Positions 1 to 10,832 of a stretch of DNA of 26,076 nt are shown here, piece after piece. This DNA comes from Hymenoscyphus infarciens. Taxonomy: Eukaryota; Ascomycota; Leotiomycetes; Helotiales; Helotiaceae. The notes under the pieces are model-generated. The model was given only the letters and a program-made list of their open reading frames with translations. It was not told the DNA's origin and did not search any database. The stretch covers positions 1 to 26,076 of the forward strand of contig LLCB01000526.1 in the NCBI GenBank assembly GCA_001414345.1, in the 5' to 3' direction. Position numbers and translations under genes: made by a program. How positions within the stretch are numbered: position 1 is the stretch's first letter; each line of letters opens with the position of its first letter.

Positions 1-292
1 CCTCCACCCCCCCTGGAAAAGTATATACTAGCCCCGGCCCTGCTGCCCAGCTGCATTCATTCTCGATGATCCACAATCTTCGTCCCACACTCACACTCTC
101 TCTGCTGCTGCTTTCCTTCCACTTTGATAACAAATATGAGCTATCGCATCGCTGTGTGTCGTACGACTTGATCGACCCTTTTTTTGCTGCTGCTTCCTTC
201 GTTGCACCGTGTATCTGCCGCCGTCCCAAAACAGCCATTCTTGATGGGCAACCTGGAAAATCAAAATCCTTCCACTACCGACGTACGCGGTG

Positions 293-298
293 TATAAA
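293..298 (+). promoter_or_regulatory. possible TATA box of methyltransferase gene
   Basis: A TATAAA hexamer lies 32 bases before the ATG at 330. If used, the 5' leader would be very short. Fungal promoters often lack a TATA box, so this is a weak call based only on sequence match and position. The preceding 1-292 is pyrimidine-rich and shows no gene I can support. Confidence 0.3.
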
Positions 299-329
299 CG
301 TGAGGTGAGGCCTCATCGCGCGTGTACAG

Positions 330-2101
330 ATGACATACCTTGACAGGTTTAAAGCAAAAGCCAAGGAGCTGGAAAAAGCAGGTCGAAGAACACTTGGATC
401 TTCGGGCTTCTATGTCGCACCCTTCAATATGCCCATAACGAACTCTGCGCTGGACTCTCCCGCCGTCGGCATCGATACACCCATTGAGCCAGATGTACGT
501 TCTCCTAACCATTTAGTATTTTTCAAACAGGTCCAGGACTAACGAGACGCAATGTAGTCTCCGTCCATAGGCAACAGTCCATCAAATGAGAGGTAAGTGG
601 CATTTTAACCTTTTCCCAGGAGTCTGGAGACGATACTGTACCACCAACAACGCTGTGCCGCTCCTGGCCCATCAGCCATCATCTCATCTGACATTTTCCA
701 ATTAGCCAAACAACACAATCCGTCACTGACAGCGTTTATGTGTTTCCCCAAGAAAATGGCAGAACATACCATGGTTATCGGGCGGGCAGTAATTATTCCG
801 CTTCCACAACGCTCGAAATACACCTAACAAGCGTCTCCAGCTTACAACTTCCCCAATGACCACAACGAAACTGATCGCCTCGATTTCCAATATGAGATTT
901 TGAAATATTGCTTTCGGGACAAAAACTATTTTGCGCCACTGAATGATCCAAAAGAAATCTTGGATATCGGTACAGGAACAGGACAATGGGCAATAGAGAT
1001 GGGCGACGAGTTTCCCGGCGCTTCAATCCAGGCCACGGATCTCTCTCCCATCCAACCTAATGCGGTCCCGGAAAACGTGCAGTTCTTCATCGACGATGCT
1101 GCAGAAGAGGACTGGGCGCTTCCGCCAGCCTATTTTGATTACATCCATACTCGAGTACTACTCGGCTGCTTCGAGGACTTTCGCGACATCATCAAAAGAG
1201 CATTCTACTACACGAAACCCGGTGGGTACATGGAAAGTCAAGAAATCATGTCGACATTGTATTGCGACGACGGAACAATGCCACCTGACTGGCCATTTCT
1301 GGAATGGAACAGGTATCTTGACGACGCCGCGATGTCCGCGGATCGACCCATGAGAATCGCGAACAAGATGAAGAGATGGTATGAACAAGCGGGCTTCGTG
1401 GATGTTCAGGAAAAGGTCTTCAAACTGCCAGTCAACCCATGGCCAAGGGATCCCCACTTGAAGACATTAGGGAAGATGCAAGAAGCCAACTGGCTCGCCG
1501 GTTTGAATGCAATCAGCATGGGATTGTTCTCTCGAGTTTTTGGGTGGAACAAGACCGAGATCGAAGTAGGCTCTCTCGTCGGCAGAGTAAAGTTTCTTGG
1601 TACTGACTTCAGCAGGTATATCTTGTCAACGTGCGAAAATCGATATCCAACAAACGAGTCCACGCCTACAATCGAGTCTTCGTAGTATGGGGTCGGAAAC
1701 CAACCGACGAAGAAGTCGCGGCCAAAAAAGCCGCTACCGAGAATATCGAAAACCCACGCCATCGAGTGGTTGAAAACGAATTACCAGCAAAGGAAGAAGC
1801 AGGTTCACGACCTGGAACTGCGGTTCCTACCTCGATAGACTCTCTACAAGACACTGCTCCCGTACAAACAAACTCTCGACCTGGTACCGCCGTGCCTGTT
1901 TCTTCTAGCAGTGCCAAAGGAAAAGATATCGAAGGGTCAAGCGAGAAGGGACCCGAGGAAGATGCAAGCTCTGTGCCAGATACTACAGTTTCTCCTCCCG
2001 CAGACTCTGCGAGCGAAGATTCGAGCGAACGCGTGTTCAGTTCAATGTCCTTGAATGACCCCTCGCCTAACGATGAATTTCCCGAGGAGAAAAAGATATG
2101 A
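330..2101 (+). CDS. LaeA-like SAM-dependent methyltransferase, 5 exons
   Basis: Proposed exons 330-494, 558-592, 706-788, 841-1565 and 1616-2101 give 497 residues; all four introns begin GT, end AG and keep frame. The core is a class I Rossmann methyltransferase: glycine-rich motif I (LDIGTGTGQWAIEM, residues about 135-148), then ATDLSPIQP and VPENVQFFIDDAAEEDW, and a conserved C-terminal block ending VFVVWGRKP. The sequence before motif I (NGRTYHGYRAGTY, then FPNDHNETDRLD) is typical of fungal LaeA-like proteins. That family is large and contains the velvet partner LaeA as well as many paralogs of unknown substrate, so I do not name it laeA. The last roughly 100 residues are Ser/Pro/Glu-rich, look disordered and contain the octamer SRPGTAVP twice. 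The first 70 residues are poorly conserved; the 35-nt second exon and the 113-nt second intron are the least certain parts. Convergent with the E3 gene downstream. Confidence 0.88.
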
Positions 2102-2797
2102 TGATAACTTGATAAGACGGATAGAATGGCTGAACGAGAGAGAAAAACGAATACATGGAAAATGAAGGAATTCTCTTATATTAGCATAGCGAGGGCGTAA
2201 CATTGCATTATGTATTTGGGCTCGGGAGGCGTGGCGGTGTATTATGGACAGAGAAAAGGCCAGATCACTCTCGGGGGGGTAACTTTGGGACTTGATAGGT
2301 AGGAGAGCTGTACTTCTCTCGTATGATATGATGAACGAAAATCGATTATTATTCTTTGCAATTTTGGCTGTGTTGTGTTGGTGTTTGATGGAAGAACTTT
2401 CTAACAGGTGGTAGACTCGATGAGTTGCTAACTTTAGCTGGGGACGGGGAGTCTGGGTTTGAAAGAAGTACGTAACATGATACATTTCCAAAGGTCTGGC
2501 CTTCTCCAGTACAGACTTTAGACTGACAAACTCAAGTGTTTGGAAGAACCAACGAAGATTTCCGCTCACCATATCAACCATTTGACAGGCGTACCCCTTG
2601 GTATTTCATCCCAAGATCCAAACATACTCAAGTGTTCTTAAACTCGGTGGTATCTGCATTGATGACAGGCTTGTAAACCACATTGCTCACACAAGAGAAC
2701 AAAATGCGGCATTACTTCCCAGCACACCTAGAAGGGGGAGTCAGCATTGCCTATCAAAACATGTCTCGGGATTCGGCACAGGATGATGCTGGGGTAC
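2102..2797. other. convergent 3' intergenic region
   Basis: This stretch separates the ends of two convergent genes and should hold both 3' UTRs. I see no conserved coding signal. An open frame on the minus strand here has no recognisable motif and fits chance. If the E3 gene uses the alternative last exon described for it, that exon would end at 2741 inside this stretch. Confidence 0.5.
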
Positions 2798-2841
2798 AGG
2801 AATGACTTAGGAGTGATCCAGGAGTGACTCGGGAGTGATTC
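2798..2841. repeat. 11-bp minisatellite, 4 copies
   Basis: Four head-to-tail units start at 2798, 2809, 2820 and 2831: AGGAATGACTT, AGGAGTGATCC, AGGAGTGACTC and GGGAGTGATTC. The period is exactly 11. The array covers the stop codon proposed for the E3 ligase gene, so copy-number change would alter or move the protein end unless the array is intronic. Confidence 0.85.
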
Positions 2842-4026
2842 AAGAGAGAGAAAGTGGGAGAACAGTGTCCCCATTACCTACGTGACAGAGATGTTGACCA
2901 TCAAGACGTCCCCATCTTAGCTCTCGATCACAGGCCAAGTGCGCATCTCGAATCGCCCGGGCAACCCTCTGATCTTCGGCTATGAGAGCGGCCAGGATGT
3001 CGTCGCCATCTATGAGCTCTTCTTCATCACCCCATAGCTCGCATTTACAGGTTAGCCATTCTGCGCCACATGCATAGCAGAATTCATAACCGCAACGACA
3101 GCTATCACAGGTTAGATAGGGTTAAAGAAAGAAGAGCTGGGAAGGAACACATACTTCATGTGAACACAGCCATAATTCTTCTGAATCAGTGCATGACATT
3201 TCTCGCATCTCTTCCAGCCTTTTTTCTTCGCCATCTCCAATATCTCTCTCATGACTGGATCATCCGGACACTCCCCTCCATGAGTTGAGCCTTTGCAGAT
3301 AGTGCAAGTTACCGCCCCGCACTTCCCGCAATTCGCTTCCGCCTCGACTGGGTTGACCTTCTCGACCGGTATGAAAGCCGCACATTCGCCCTTGGAGCAG
3401 TAAACTCTCTTCGAATGGGGCGTTCCAAATTCGATTTCCTTCTCGCGGTATTGTCGTATCTTCGCTGCTCCAAAGTTGACTGATGTTTCCTCCGGTGGGA
3501 TAGGCTTCTCGCATTCACAGCAACAAGGTGGGAACATGGCCTCGTCGCGCAAGCTTTTGTCGAAGAGCTCCCGGATACATCCAGCGCAGAAGACGTGACC
3601 ACAGGGTGCTGTAACGACATATAGGAAGAAAAGGCTCTCGTCAAGACAGAGGGCGCATGTTTTATCTGTTCTCGCGAATGGATGTGGCTTTTTGACGATG
3701 TCGTTATTCAGGTCTCGAGCGTCAATGGGCGCCGCGACATTAAGCTCTGTGAATTCCTCGAACAATTGTTCTTCGGGGTCTGCTTCGCCAGCCTCGTCCT
3801 CGTTTCTCTCCAATTCTTCGACCTCCTGATCTCGCACTAGTAAGTTGCTTATCCGTCGATCTTGGAGGACGACGGCCTCGAGTTGTAGCTCTTCGAGGTA
3901 GACTTCTAGGGCGACACGTGAATCTGCGGAGTGGACCGGGTCTTGCCTATCTAGGAGCTCTTGGGTGTCGGCGATTCGACATTGGATCGTCGCCAATTCT
4001 GTGGCGTCGTCGTCTCTGGTCGCCAT
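2840..4026 (-). CDS. RING-IBR-RING (RBR) E3 ubiquitin ligase
   Basis: Exons 4026-3155 and 3101-2840 give 377 residues; the 53-nt intron has GTATGT, a CTAAC branch site and TAG. Domains in order: RING1 about residues 124-173 (CALCLDE, PCGHVFCAGC, CCCECEKPIPPEE), IBR about 210-253 (YCSKGECAAFIP, CGKCGAVTCTIC) and RING2 from about 274 (CEKCHALIQKNYGCVHM, continuing after the intron with NCRCGYEFCYACG). Cys287 in GCVHM sits where RBR enzymes carry the catalytic cysteine that accepts ubiquitin from the E2, so transfer through a thioester is expected. The N-terminus (1-100) is acidic and probably helical. The substrate is unknown. The C-terminus is uncertain: a GTAGGT after the codon for His in HLCH could start another intron ending at a CCCCAG, giving an alternative end at 2741. 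In that case the minisatellite would be spliced out. Confidence 0.88.
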
Positions 4027-5512
4027 TGTGTTTGTACCTGTTCAGATGAGACGTACAAGATTGACGGCGGGGTTGAGATGTGAAAGTGGCATCGAAGCAT
4101 CCGGGTATAGAGGGAAGCGAGAACTTGCTAGCGGGGTTTGCGTGGCGTACGAGTGACCTAGTTGGTTAGTGTTTCCAACATAGAGTTGGCTTATTCACTT
4201 TCACAGGAACACCGCTGCTCCGCTTCTCTGTCGCGGGTAAAAGTATTAGATTTTACAAGAAAACTATTCCGCGATAGTAACTCTAAGCATGTTTATCCTT
4301 CTTTAGTCTTCGCCCACGTTTCTGTTCCGACAACTTTGTAAAAAACCCGGTTATCGTTCAGTGTACACCAATCGCTTGACAGCTGTGCCAGGAGTGCTAG
4401 AATAATTAGTTACCTTTGTTGTCTCAGAAGGCCTAGGAGAATAAAAGCCGCGAAAGTCAGCTATTCCAAATCGTACGCAATAAATTTGAGTGCTTTTGGG
4501 CTTTTGATTTGACGGACGGGCTGAGAGGAATGTGAGAGGAGGTTGATATTGAGAGGATGAAAAAGAGAAAAGGGAATGAAGCATAGAGAGGAGTATGAAT
4601 ACGAGAAATAAGAAGAAGTTTCAACTCATAAAGTGTTATTTACTTATGCAAGAGGTGAGAGACCCAAGTTAAAGCACCCCTACCCCAAACTTTGCTGGAA
4701 GCCAAAGTAGAGGGCTTGGCGCGGGACTAGAAAGTTGCGCCTTTGTATTTAATTTTCTGTATACAAGGCCCGCTTTTTAGACGAATTATTGCTTTTCGTC
4801 ATATGCACGTACTTGAGGCTATTTTGAGAATTTCTGTATTTGCTGGCTAGCTTCAAGTATCTCACTCTGCCCTCTCTTATAGGTCTTTCTGGGCCAACCA
4901 GGAGGCTCCCTGAGCATCTCACCAATATAAGGGTGAAAAGAGTGAGTACTGTCGGCCATCGCACTCATTCAAGAGGCTAAAAGTACTAACTAATCCTGGC
5001 GAGCGTAGCGCGGAGGGTTACGAGGGTGGGGTCAAAAAAGAGCGCAATACGATGCCAAAAGCGTAAGGAAGTGGTGTTGATAGAATAGAGGTTACCCCGC
5101 ACGAGAGAGGAGACATATATGCCCCCTGCTTATTATGCTAATTCCTCTAGTCACTATAAACCCTTTCCAAGAATATGTGACTGGCAAAACCTTTGCTCAT
5201 TTGGGTGGGTACACCATCCCCTCCCCGGACGTATTCTCGCTTTTAAATCTCCAGTTACTTTGTTTTTGTTTCTGGATGCAATTAAACATTCAGTTTCCTT
5301 GCTTCTGACTCTTGATGGGGGGGGGGGTTGCCTTTTTCCTTTCACAAAATCTAAAAGAGAGAGTCTCGGTCATATAGGTAGTTCTGCGTACAGGTGGATA
5401 AAGCACTATATTTTTCAATTGCCTCGAATAAAGCACCTCCGTGTACTGTAGCTCTCCAGATCAATATCGAGCAATCCAAAAATCATGTTCGGGCACCAAA
5501 ACCAGATTGGTA
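4027..5512. other. gene-free stretch upstream of the E3 gene
   Basis: The first few hundred bases should hold the E3 promoter. I find no convincing exon series. Visible features are a run of ten or more G near 5317 and a short GC-rich patch near 5000-5030 (GGCGAGCGTAGCGCGG) in AT-rich surroundings. A 110-codon open frame at 5119-5451 has no family motif. Nothing else is recognisable. Confidence 0.4.
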
Positions 5513-5694
5513 AGTAAGCTATCAGTTTGTCGAGTAAGCCAAGCAAATATTGGGGGCTAAAACTCCGCGAGTAAGCTCTCGATTGTCAAGTAAGCTATCG
5601 GGTGTCGAGTAATCTGTCAGGTGTAGAGTAAGTTAGATATGAATTGGGGGCGAAAAAAAAGCGGTGCGAGTAAGCCACCCACTGACCAGTAAGC
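5513..5694 (+). repeat. iteron-like array, AGTAAGC units with 19-bp spacing
   Basis: Eight copies of AGTAAGC or one-base variants start at 5513, 5533, 5570, 5589, 5608, 5627, 5669 and 5688. Spacings are 20, 37, 19, 19, 19, 42 and 19, so most units are 19 bp; an example is AGTAAGCTATCGGGTGTCG. The two longer spacers share a TTGGGGGC core followed by an A-rich run and a GCG before the next unit. All copies face the same way. Such arrays can be protein-binding sites, transposon subterminal repeats or a minisatellite; the sequence alone does not decide. Confidence 0.8.
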
Positions 5695-5990
5695 GAGAGA
5701 AAATTTTGTTGCAGATCGCAGTTTATCTCTGCTTCACATCCTCATCCATGACTCACTCTATCAGCTTCAATTCAAGGGGAATATCTTGCCACACTCCCCT
5801 CTTCTTCTTTCCCTCGAACCTTCCCATAAAACAACGACGGCAAATAAACGAGTAATCAATCCAACCACATAATCACAATCAGTTAAATCAAGAAAGAAAA
5901 ATATTTCATTCATTCATTCCTCGACATAAACCCCTTTCCTTTCTTCCCACCCTTCATTTCTCCTTGCACCCGCCCCACCCAAAAAATCCA

Positions 5991-7962
5991 TCAAATCCTG
6001 AACCTAAAACCCCTCTTCTCCCCCTCTATAACCCCAGAATTAATGGCTCCCTCCACAAAGATACCCTGATCCAATTTCTTGTTGAGTCTCACGAGGATCA
6101 TACGTAGAGTGAGAGCAGAAAGCATGGCCATGAATGCCATTGCGCAGTTGACTACCATTGCCACTACGTATCTTGGTTCTATTTTTGTTTCGTATCAGCC
6201 ATCCACCCATACAATTTCAAATATAAAACAGATATCATCGTCGACGGAAAAAAAATTGTTCTCGCAGAAGAGTAAAAAAGGGGGAACTTACTAGCACTAT
6301 CACTATACATATAACTAGCATAAATACTACTAGTATTACTAATAGCATTGATAAACGCCAGCGCAGCAGCTCTTTTCGCAGGTGGTCTAGGCAGCGAATT
6401 GGAAATCCAAGCAAGGGCAACGACGTAACCTGTGTAGACGCCGGGAACCATGAGCATCATTGCTACGTATCTAGGTGCCGTTTTTACGGTTGCTGCTGCG
6501 AGTATGTAGGCGAATATTGCGAAGCAGAGCGGAATGGTGATGTGAAAGAAGCGTTCGCCTGTTCGGTCTGTGGGGGGTGTTAGTTTGGATGTTGAGGTGA
6601 GTGGGGGGGAGGGAAATTGGAATTTTTAAAGACATACCGGCGTGCCACGAGTTGAGGAAAGTCGTGATGACTGCTAGGACGTAAGGTGGAGCTGTCAAAA
6701 GCAAGGTATTGACATCGTTATACTTGAGACTCTTGACCACCGTCCTAATTGCCCATTAACAAACTCCATTTTTCAAGGAATTGATATCACATACGGGAAG
6801 AAATTCGTCACCGTCCCACTCGCAACAATACCAAAAAGCATAACCATAAGAACATAAGTCTTGATATCGGAGAACGCAAGTTTCAACCCTTCCTTGAAAG
6901 ATTGGTGCTTAGCATCAACCCAATCTTCCTGTCCGATGTCTTCTTCCAATCTCCAGACTGCCAATTGTCTTTCGTCCTCGGTCAACCAGGTGGTGGTTCT
7001 GGGAAAGTCCGGGAGGATGAAGAATGAGGCTATAGCGATGCCCACAGTCACTGCTCCTTCGATGATGAAAAGCCACCGCCAAGCTCGAAGACCATGAGCG
7101 CCGTCCATACCGGATTTTATTCCTGCTGCGATGAGGCCGGAAAAGGCGCCGCTAATTAGAGCGCCGGAGTAAAATACTGCGGTTCGGAAGCCGAGTTCTT
7201 TCCTGGTGTACCAACAGGAGAGATAGTAAAGACAGCCGGGCTGTGGAAGAAATAGGTTAGTATATTCTAGTATGAAGTGATTAACGTCTTTTAACTTACG
7301 AAATAAGCAGCTTCTACAAATCCTAGCATGAAACGGCATGCGATAAGCCCACCATAGTTTTGACAGCCAGCTGTTGCTGCTGAGATAATCCCCCAAACTA
7401 CCATGCATGCTGGAAGGTATATGGCTGGCTTGCCAATTTTGTTGAGGAATAGATTGGACGGTACTTGCATGAGGAGGTAACCTGTGTGGTTTTAGCATCT
7501 CGGTATATCAACACCAGGCGGTCTGAAAATGCATACCAACAAACAAAATCGAAACACTCGTCTGGAACTCGGTCCCTTTCAACTTCAAGTCTTTTTCAAT
7601 ACCTGCCAATTTGGCAGCTGCGATATTATTCTTAATTACCAGTCAGCATATGATTTGGTTTGCGCTTTGACGACCATTCTTACCCTGTCTAGATAATTCA
7701 TGATGTACATCAGAACAATCATGGGCATCAATCTGATATCAAGCTTTCTCTTCAATCGAGATTCCACTCCCAATCTCTCCTCAGGTGTCATCCTTCGAAT
7801 GAATTCGGGAGCCTCAAATACTCTAGCAGCGAGCGCAGGTGGTAAAGTGGCAGTGTTGGATGACTTTTCATCATTGCTCTCAATCTGTTGAGTTCGTGCT
7901 TCCTCATCCGAAGCGGAATCAATTTTACCCACCACGTCACGCTTCTCCTCACTGGAAACCAT
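5991..7962 (-). CDS. MFS permease, allantoate/anion:cation symporter type
   Basis: Seven exons (7962-7684, 7630-7537, 7481-7300, 7240-6795, 6744-6638, 6567-6292, 6178-5991) give 523 residues with every junction in frame. Family landmarks: NYLDRNNIAAAKLAG in the first membrane segment and following loop, SILFVGYLLMQVPSN after it, SCWYTRKELGFRTA mid-protein, ILPDFPRTTTWLTEDER in the central cytosolic loop, and FFPTVVKSL, LLTAPPYVL and GYVVALAWISNSLP in the second half. The family is the plasma-membrane ACS/Dal5 group, which imports small organic anions such as allantoate, nicotinate, pantothenate or vitamin derivatives. Substrate cannot be read from sequence. The C-terminal LVRLNKKLDQG is typical. 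The last intron (6291-6179) is 113 nt, longer than the others. The start at 7962 has a good context and follows the usual 90-residue hydrophilic N-terminus. Confidence 0.9.
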
Positions 7963-8463
7963 GGTCAATCGGTATCGCTCTGATTCCTAAACACAAAGGT
8001 TTAGAGACACAATGGGAATAAAATAATCGCAGGGAAATGGTATGATGTAGGTCTTAACGTAAAGACACATGGAGAGGAGGGGTGAACGGTTGGGAAGAGA
8101 TATATTCATGGTCCCACCGGCTTTGCCTTCATGGGTAAAGACCACATCCAACCATGTCATAGAAGAAGCACCACAGGGTTGTCGGAATTCATCCGGTTCT
8201 CCTCGTTCGCCTCGGCCTAACGCTCCTATCTTTCATTGGATGATTTGTGTGACTGACATATTGACGGGATATTGTAACCTTACCAAGCCCATCCTTTAGA
8301 GGGGGCGGGCTTCAGCGGGGTAAAAGCAAAAGCTTCGATCAACGGGAAATGTGGCGATCCGGGGTACTTGAGTACGGAGTACATAGCTAACTAACTGTTC
8401 TAGTTGATAAGCGGATATGACTATCATATCCCATGAGAGGAGAGAAAGAAGACGGAGGACTGA
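7963..8463. other. promoter region of the permease and 3' end of the thioesterase
   Basis: About 500 bases lie between the permease start and the thioesterase stop, both genes reading leftward. The part next to 7962 should hold the permease promoter. I see no conserved exon, RNA gene or clear operator here. Confidence 0.4.
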
Positions 8464-8984
8464 TTAGATTTTTGATGGCGGATTTGAAGGAATATGTATC
8501 TTTGAAAGACAAGTTTTGAGCCTCTCCTCCATCCCGTTCACGGTTGGTCGTCCGGTTTCTCGATCTACAAACACATGAACGAGTTCCCCGACTGCTTTCA
8601 CCTTCTCCTCTCCGCGTTCAAACAACCCAATTTCGTAAGTCACACTACTCTTTCCGAGTTTGTTGACCCGGAGAGCAAGGTCGGCCATGGCGGGAAAAGC
8701 AATGCTTCCGAAAAAGTCGCCGTGAGAGTGAACGACGAGACCATATTGCGAACTGGTAGCCGGCTTCAACCCACATTCTTCTATGAGATAGGCATTGACG
8801 ACCGAGTCGAAGAGAAAATTGTAGACGGAATTGTTCATATGTTGGTACATGTCATTGTCGGTCCTGGGGATATTTAGCTCGTCTTCCACTGATCCAGGGC
8901 CAACTCAAATTACCATCGTGTCCGATACTCGAGTTGATAGGGATAGTCAGCACGAACACGGCTCTTGAGTTGATTGTGTGACAT
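8464..8984 (-). CDS. hotdog-fold acyl-CoA thioesterase-like protein
   Basis: Two exons, 8984-8914 and 8863-8464, give 156 residues. The 50-nt intron falls inside a Trp codon and restores the family motif YRTRW-TDNDMYQHMNN, which is strong support for the start at 8984. The rest fits the 4HBT hotdog fold: SVYNFLFDSVVNAYLI, YGLVVHSHGDFFGS, ALRVNKLGKSSVTYEIGLFE and AVGELVHVFVDRETGRP. Members form dimers or tetramers and hydrolyse acyl-CoA thioesters; the Asp in TDNDMYQHMNN is near the usual active site. The substrate chain length is unknown. There is no obvious peroxisomal targeting tripeptide at the C-terminus (it ends PSKI). The gene shares a 355-bp upstream region with the divergent pseudouridine synthase gene. 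Confidence 0.88.
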
Positions 8985-9339
8985 TTCTGTTGCCGCTAGT
9001 TCTGTTGTCGTTGTCTCCTCGCTATGATGTTGATTTCTGATACTGTGTTGCCCAGTACCTAGGTAGGTTGCGGGACTTGGGGTGGAGTGAAAGTGGATTT
9101 CTACGGCCCGCAGAGGTGCGCTGCCGCTGGAAATATTTCTAGACTTGACGGGAACCTCTCACAGCTCCGTCTGCAGCAGCACACGCATTCTTCTTTTAGT
9201 TTTAATTCTATTTTTATTGTACTTCTCTCCTTCACATTTCTACAACACCCAACTCAACCCCGCTGTGGCGCCCTCACCTCGCATCCTCGCGTTATTAGCC
9301 CAACGCGCAGGCAAAATAAGCTCAACTGCTTCTCCAACC
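8985..9339. promoter_or_regulatory. bidirectional promoter region
   Basis: 355 bases separate the divergent starts of the thioesterase and pseudouridine synthase genes, so both promoters must lie here or overlap. The pyrimidine-rich tract at about 9190-9260 lies upstream of the synthase ATG. No TATA box is obvious. The role is inferred from gene arrangement. Confidence 0.55.
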
Positions 9340-10832
9340 ATGGCCCTCATCGAGATACCGCAACCCGACCCTTTTCCTCAGCTGGAAGAGAAGAAACCGA
9401 TGGAGGAGCCTCCCGCCGTGGTGACTACGCCTTGCGACCCGTGGCCACGGCCCTATTTCCTCGAGAATGGACTTCGGCGCGTTGCACCTTACCACTACAC
9501 CTACAACACTTTTTGCAAGGAGAGATGGCGAGGCAGAGAGCTATTGGATATTTTCTCCAGCGAGTTCCGCGATAGGCCTGTGGAATACTATGTTCGCAGT
9601 TCCCCACAAACCATGGTACTGTTTGTGCTGACTGGATTAGAAAGATGCAATAGAACGAGGTGCTGTAGTCGTCAATGGCAAAAAGGTTCCCACCCCAAAC
9701 CACATTGTCAAGAATGGCGATGTTATCTCTCATACTCTACATCGACACGAACCACCCGTTACCGCTCTTCCCATATCCGTTCTGCACGAGGACGAAGACA
9801 TGATAGTCATCAACAAACCTGCAGGTGTGCCTGTTCACCCGGCTGGTCGATACAATTACAATTCGGTGGTGGAAATAATGCGAGCCGAGAGAGGCCATGG
9901 TTGGAATCCGCTGCCATGCAATCGACTCGATAGGTTGACAAGTGGCGTGATGTTCATTGGGAAAAACGCCAAGGCAGCAGAGAAACTCAGTCTGCAAATT
10001 CAAGGACGAACTGTCCGGAAAGAATATATTGCTCGAGTCAAGGGCGAATTTCCAGACGGCGAAGTCGTTTGTGATATGCCAATTCTACAGATATCTCCAA
10101 AACTAGGCCTGAATCGAGTCCGTGCCAATGGAAAAGCCGCTCGGACAGTGTTCAAGAAACTGGCTTACTACCCGCCAGTGTCCCAGGGCGTCGCAGAGCA
10201 GAGTCAAGATTTAGATGCAAACAAAGAGGGCGCAGTAAGTTTCACGGGAGGGTCCAAAGATCGAGGATATTCCGTGGTCAGATGCCTTCCCGTGACAGGA
10301 AGAACCCATCAGCTGCGAGTACATCTCCAGTTTCTTGGCCATCCCATTGCAAATGACCCTATTTACGCGAACCAACGAGTGTGGGGTGCCAGCTTGGGTG
10401 CGAACGACGGGGATGGGACTCAGGACAGCGACGAGGACATCATTACCCGTCTTGCACGTATGGGGAAATCAGAAGTAGCCGATGCCGTGGCATACCACGA
10501 CGAGATGGTAGATGAGTATAACAAGAAAAAGGCCGAAAAGATGTCTGGGGAGCTATGCAATATCTGCCAAACACCTTTATACACAGATCCTGGTGAGCAA
10601 GAACTTACTTTATGGCTTCACAGTCTTCGATATGAAGACGCGGGAGGATCGTGGAAATATGTTAGCCCTCTTCCAACATGGGCTATGCCTCCAGGTGAGT
10701 ACCTGCAGTCGACACACTTGATCTGTGCTAACCAATGATACAACAACAGATGGCATGGAAGGTCCTACAGAAGTTGGTGGGATGGATGAATTGGTAAAGG
10801 CGGTCAAAGATGAGAACCCAGAGATTGCATAA
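9340..10832 (+). CDS. RluA-family tRNA pseudouridine synthase (Pus8/Pus9/Rib2-like)
   Basis: Exons 9340-9591, 9641-10694 and 10750-10832 give 462 residues. An S4-like RNA-binding segment (AIERGAVVVNGKKV, HIVKNGDVISHTLHRHEPP) precedes the catalytic domain. Catalytic Asp181 lies in CNRLDRLTSGV, the family's H/NRLDRxTSG motif, and GRTHQLRVHLQFLGHPIANDP is the second hallmark. The C-terminus has CNICQTPLYTDP followed by LWLHSLRY, seen in fungal Rib2/Pus9-type enzymes. These convert U32 of tRNA to pseudouridine in the cytosol or mitochondrion. The start at 9340 has an ACCATGG context; an in-frame ATG at 9145 would add a hydrophobic leader, so a longer or organelle-targeted form cannot be excluded. 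The first intron is odd: the preferred donor is GTTCGC (49 nt), because the alternative GTACTG would leave only 25 nt. Confidence 0.9.

Noticed and set aside
66..308. 80-codon plus-strand open frame before the methyltransferase
   Set aside because: Low-complexity leucine/serine stretch from a pyrimidine-rich promoter; no motif.
4990..5050. GC-rich GGCGAGCGTAGCGCGG patch as a Helitron or rolling-circle end
   Set aside because: No partner end, no CTRR hairpin terminus and no Rep/helicase relic; the patch alone is not enough.
5119..5451. 110-codon plus-strand open frame
   Set aside because: No family motif, contains a homopolymer G run, and has no flanking exon signals; fits a chance frame.
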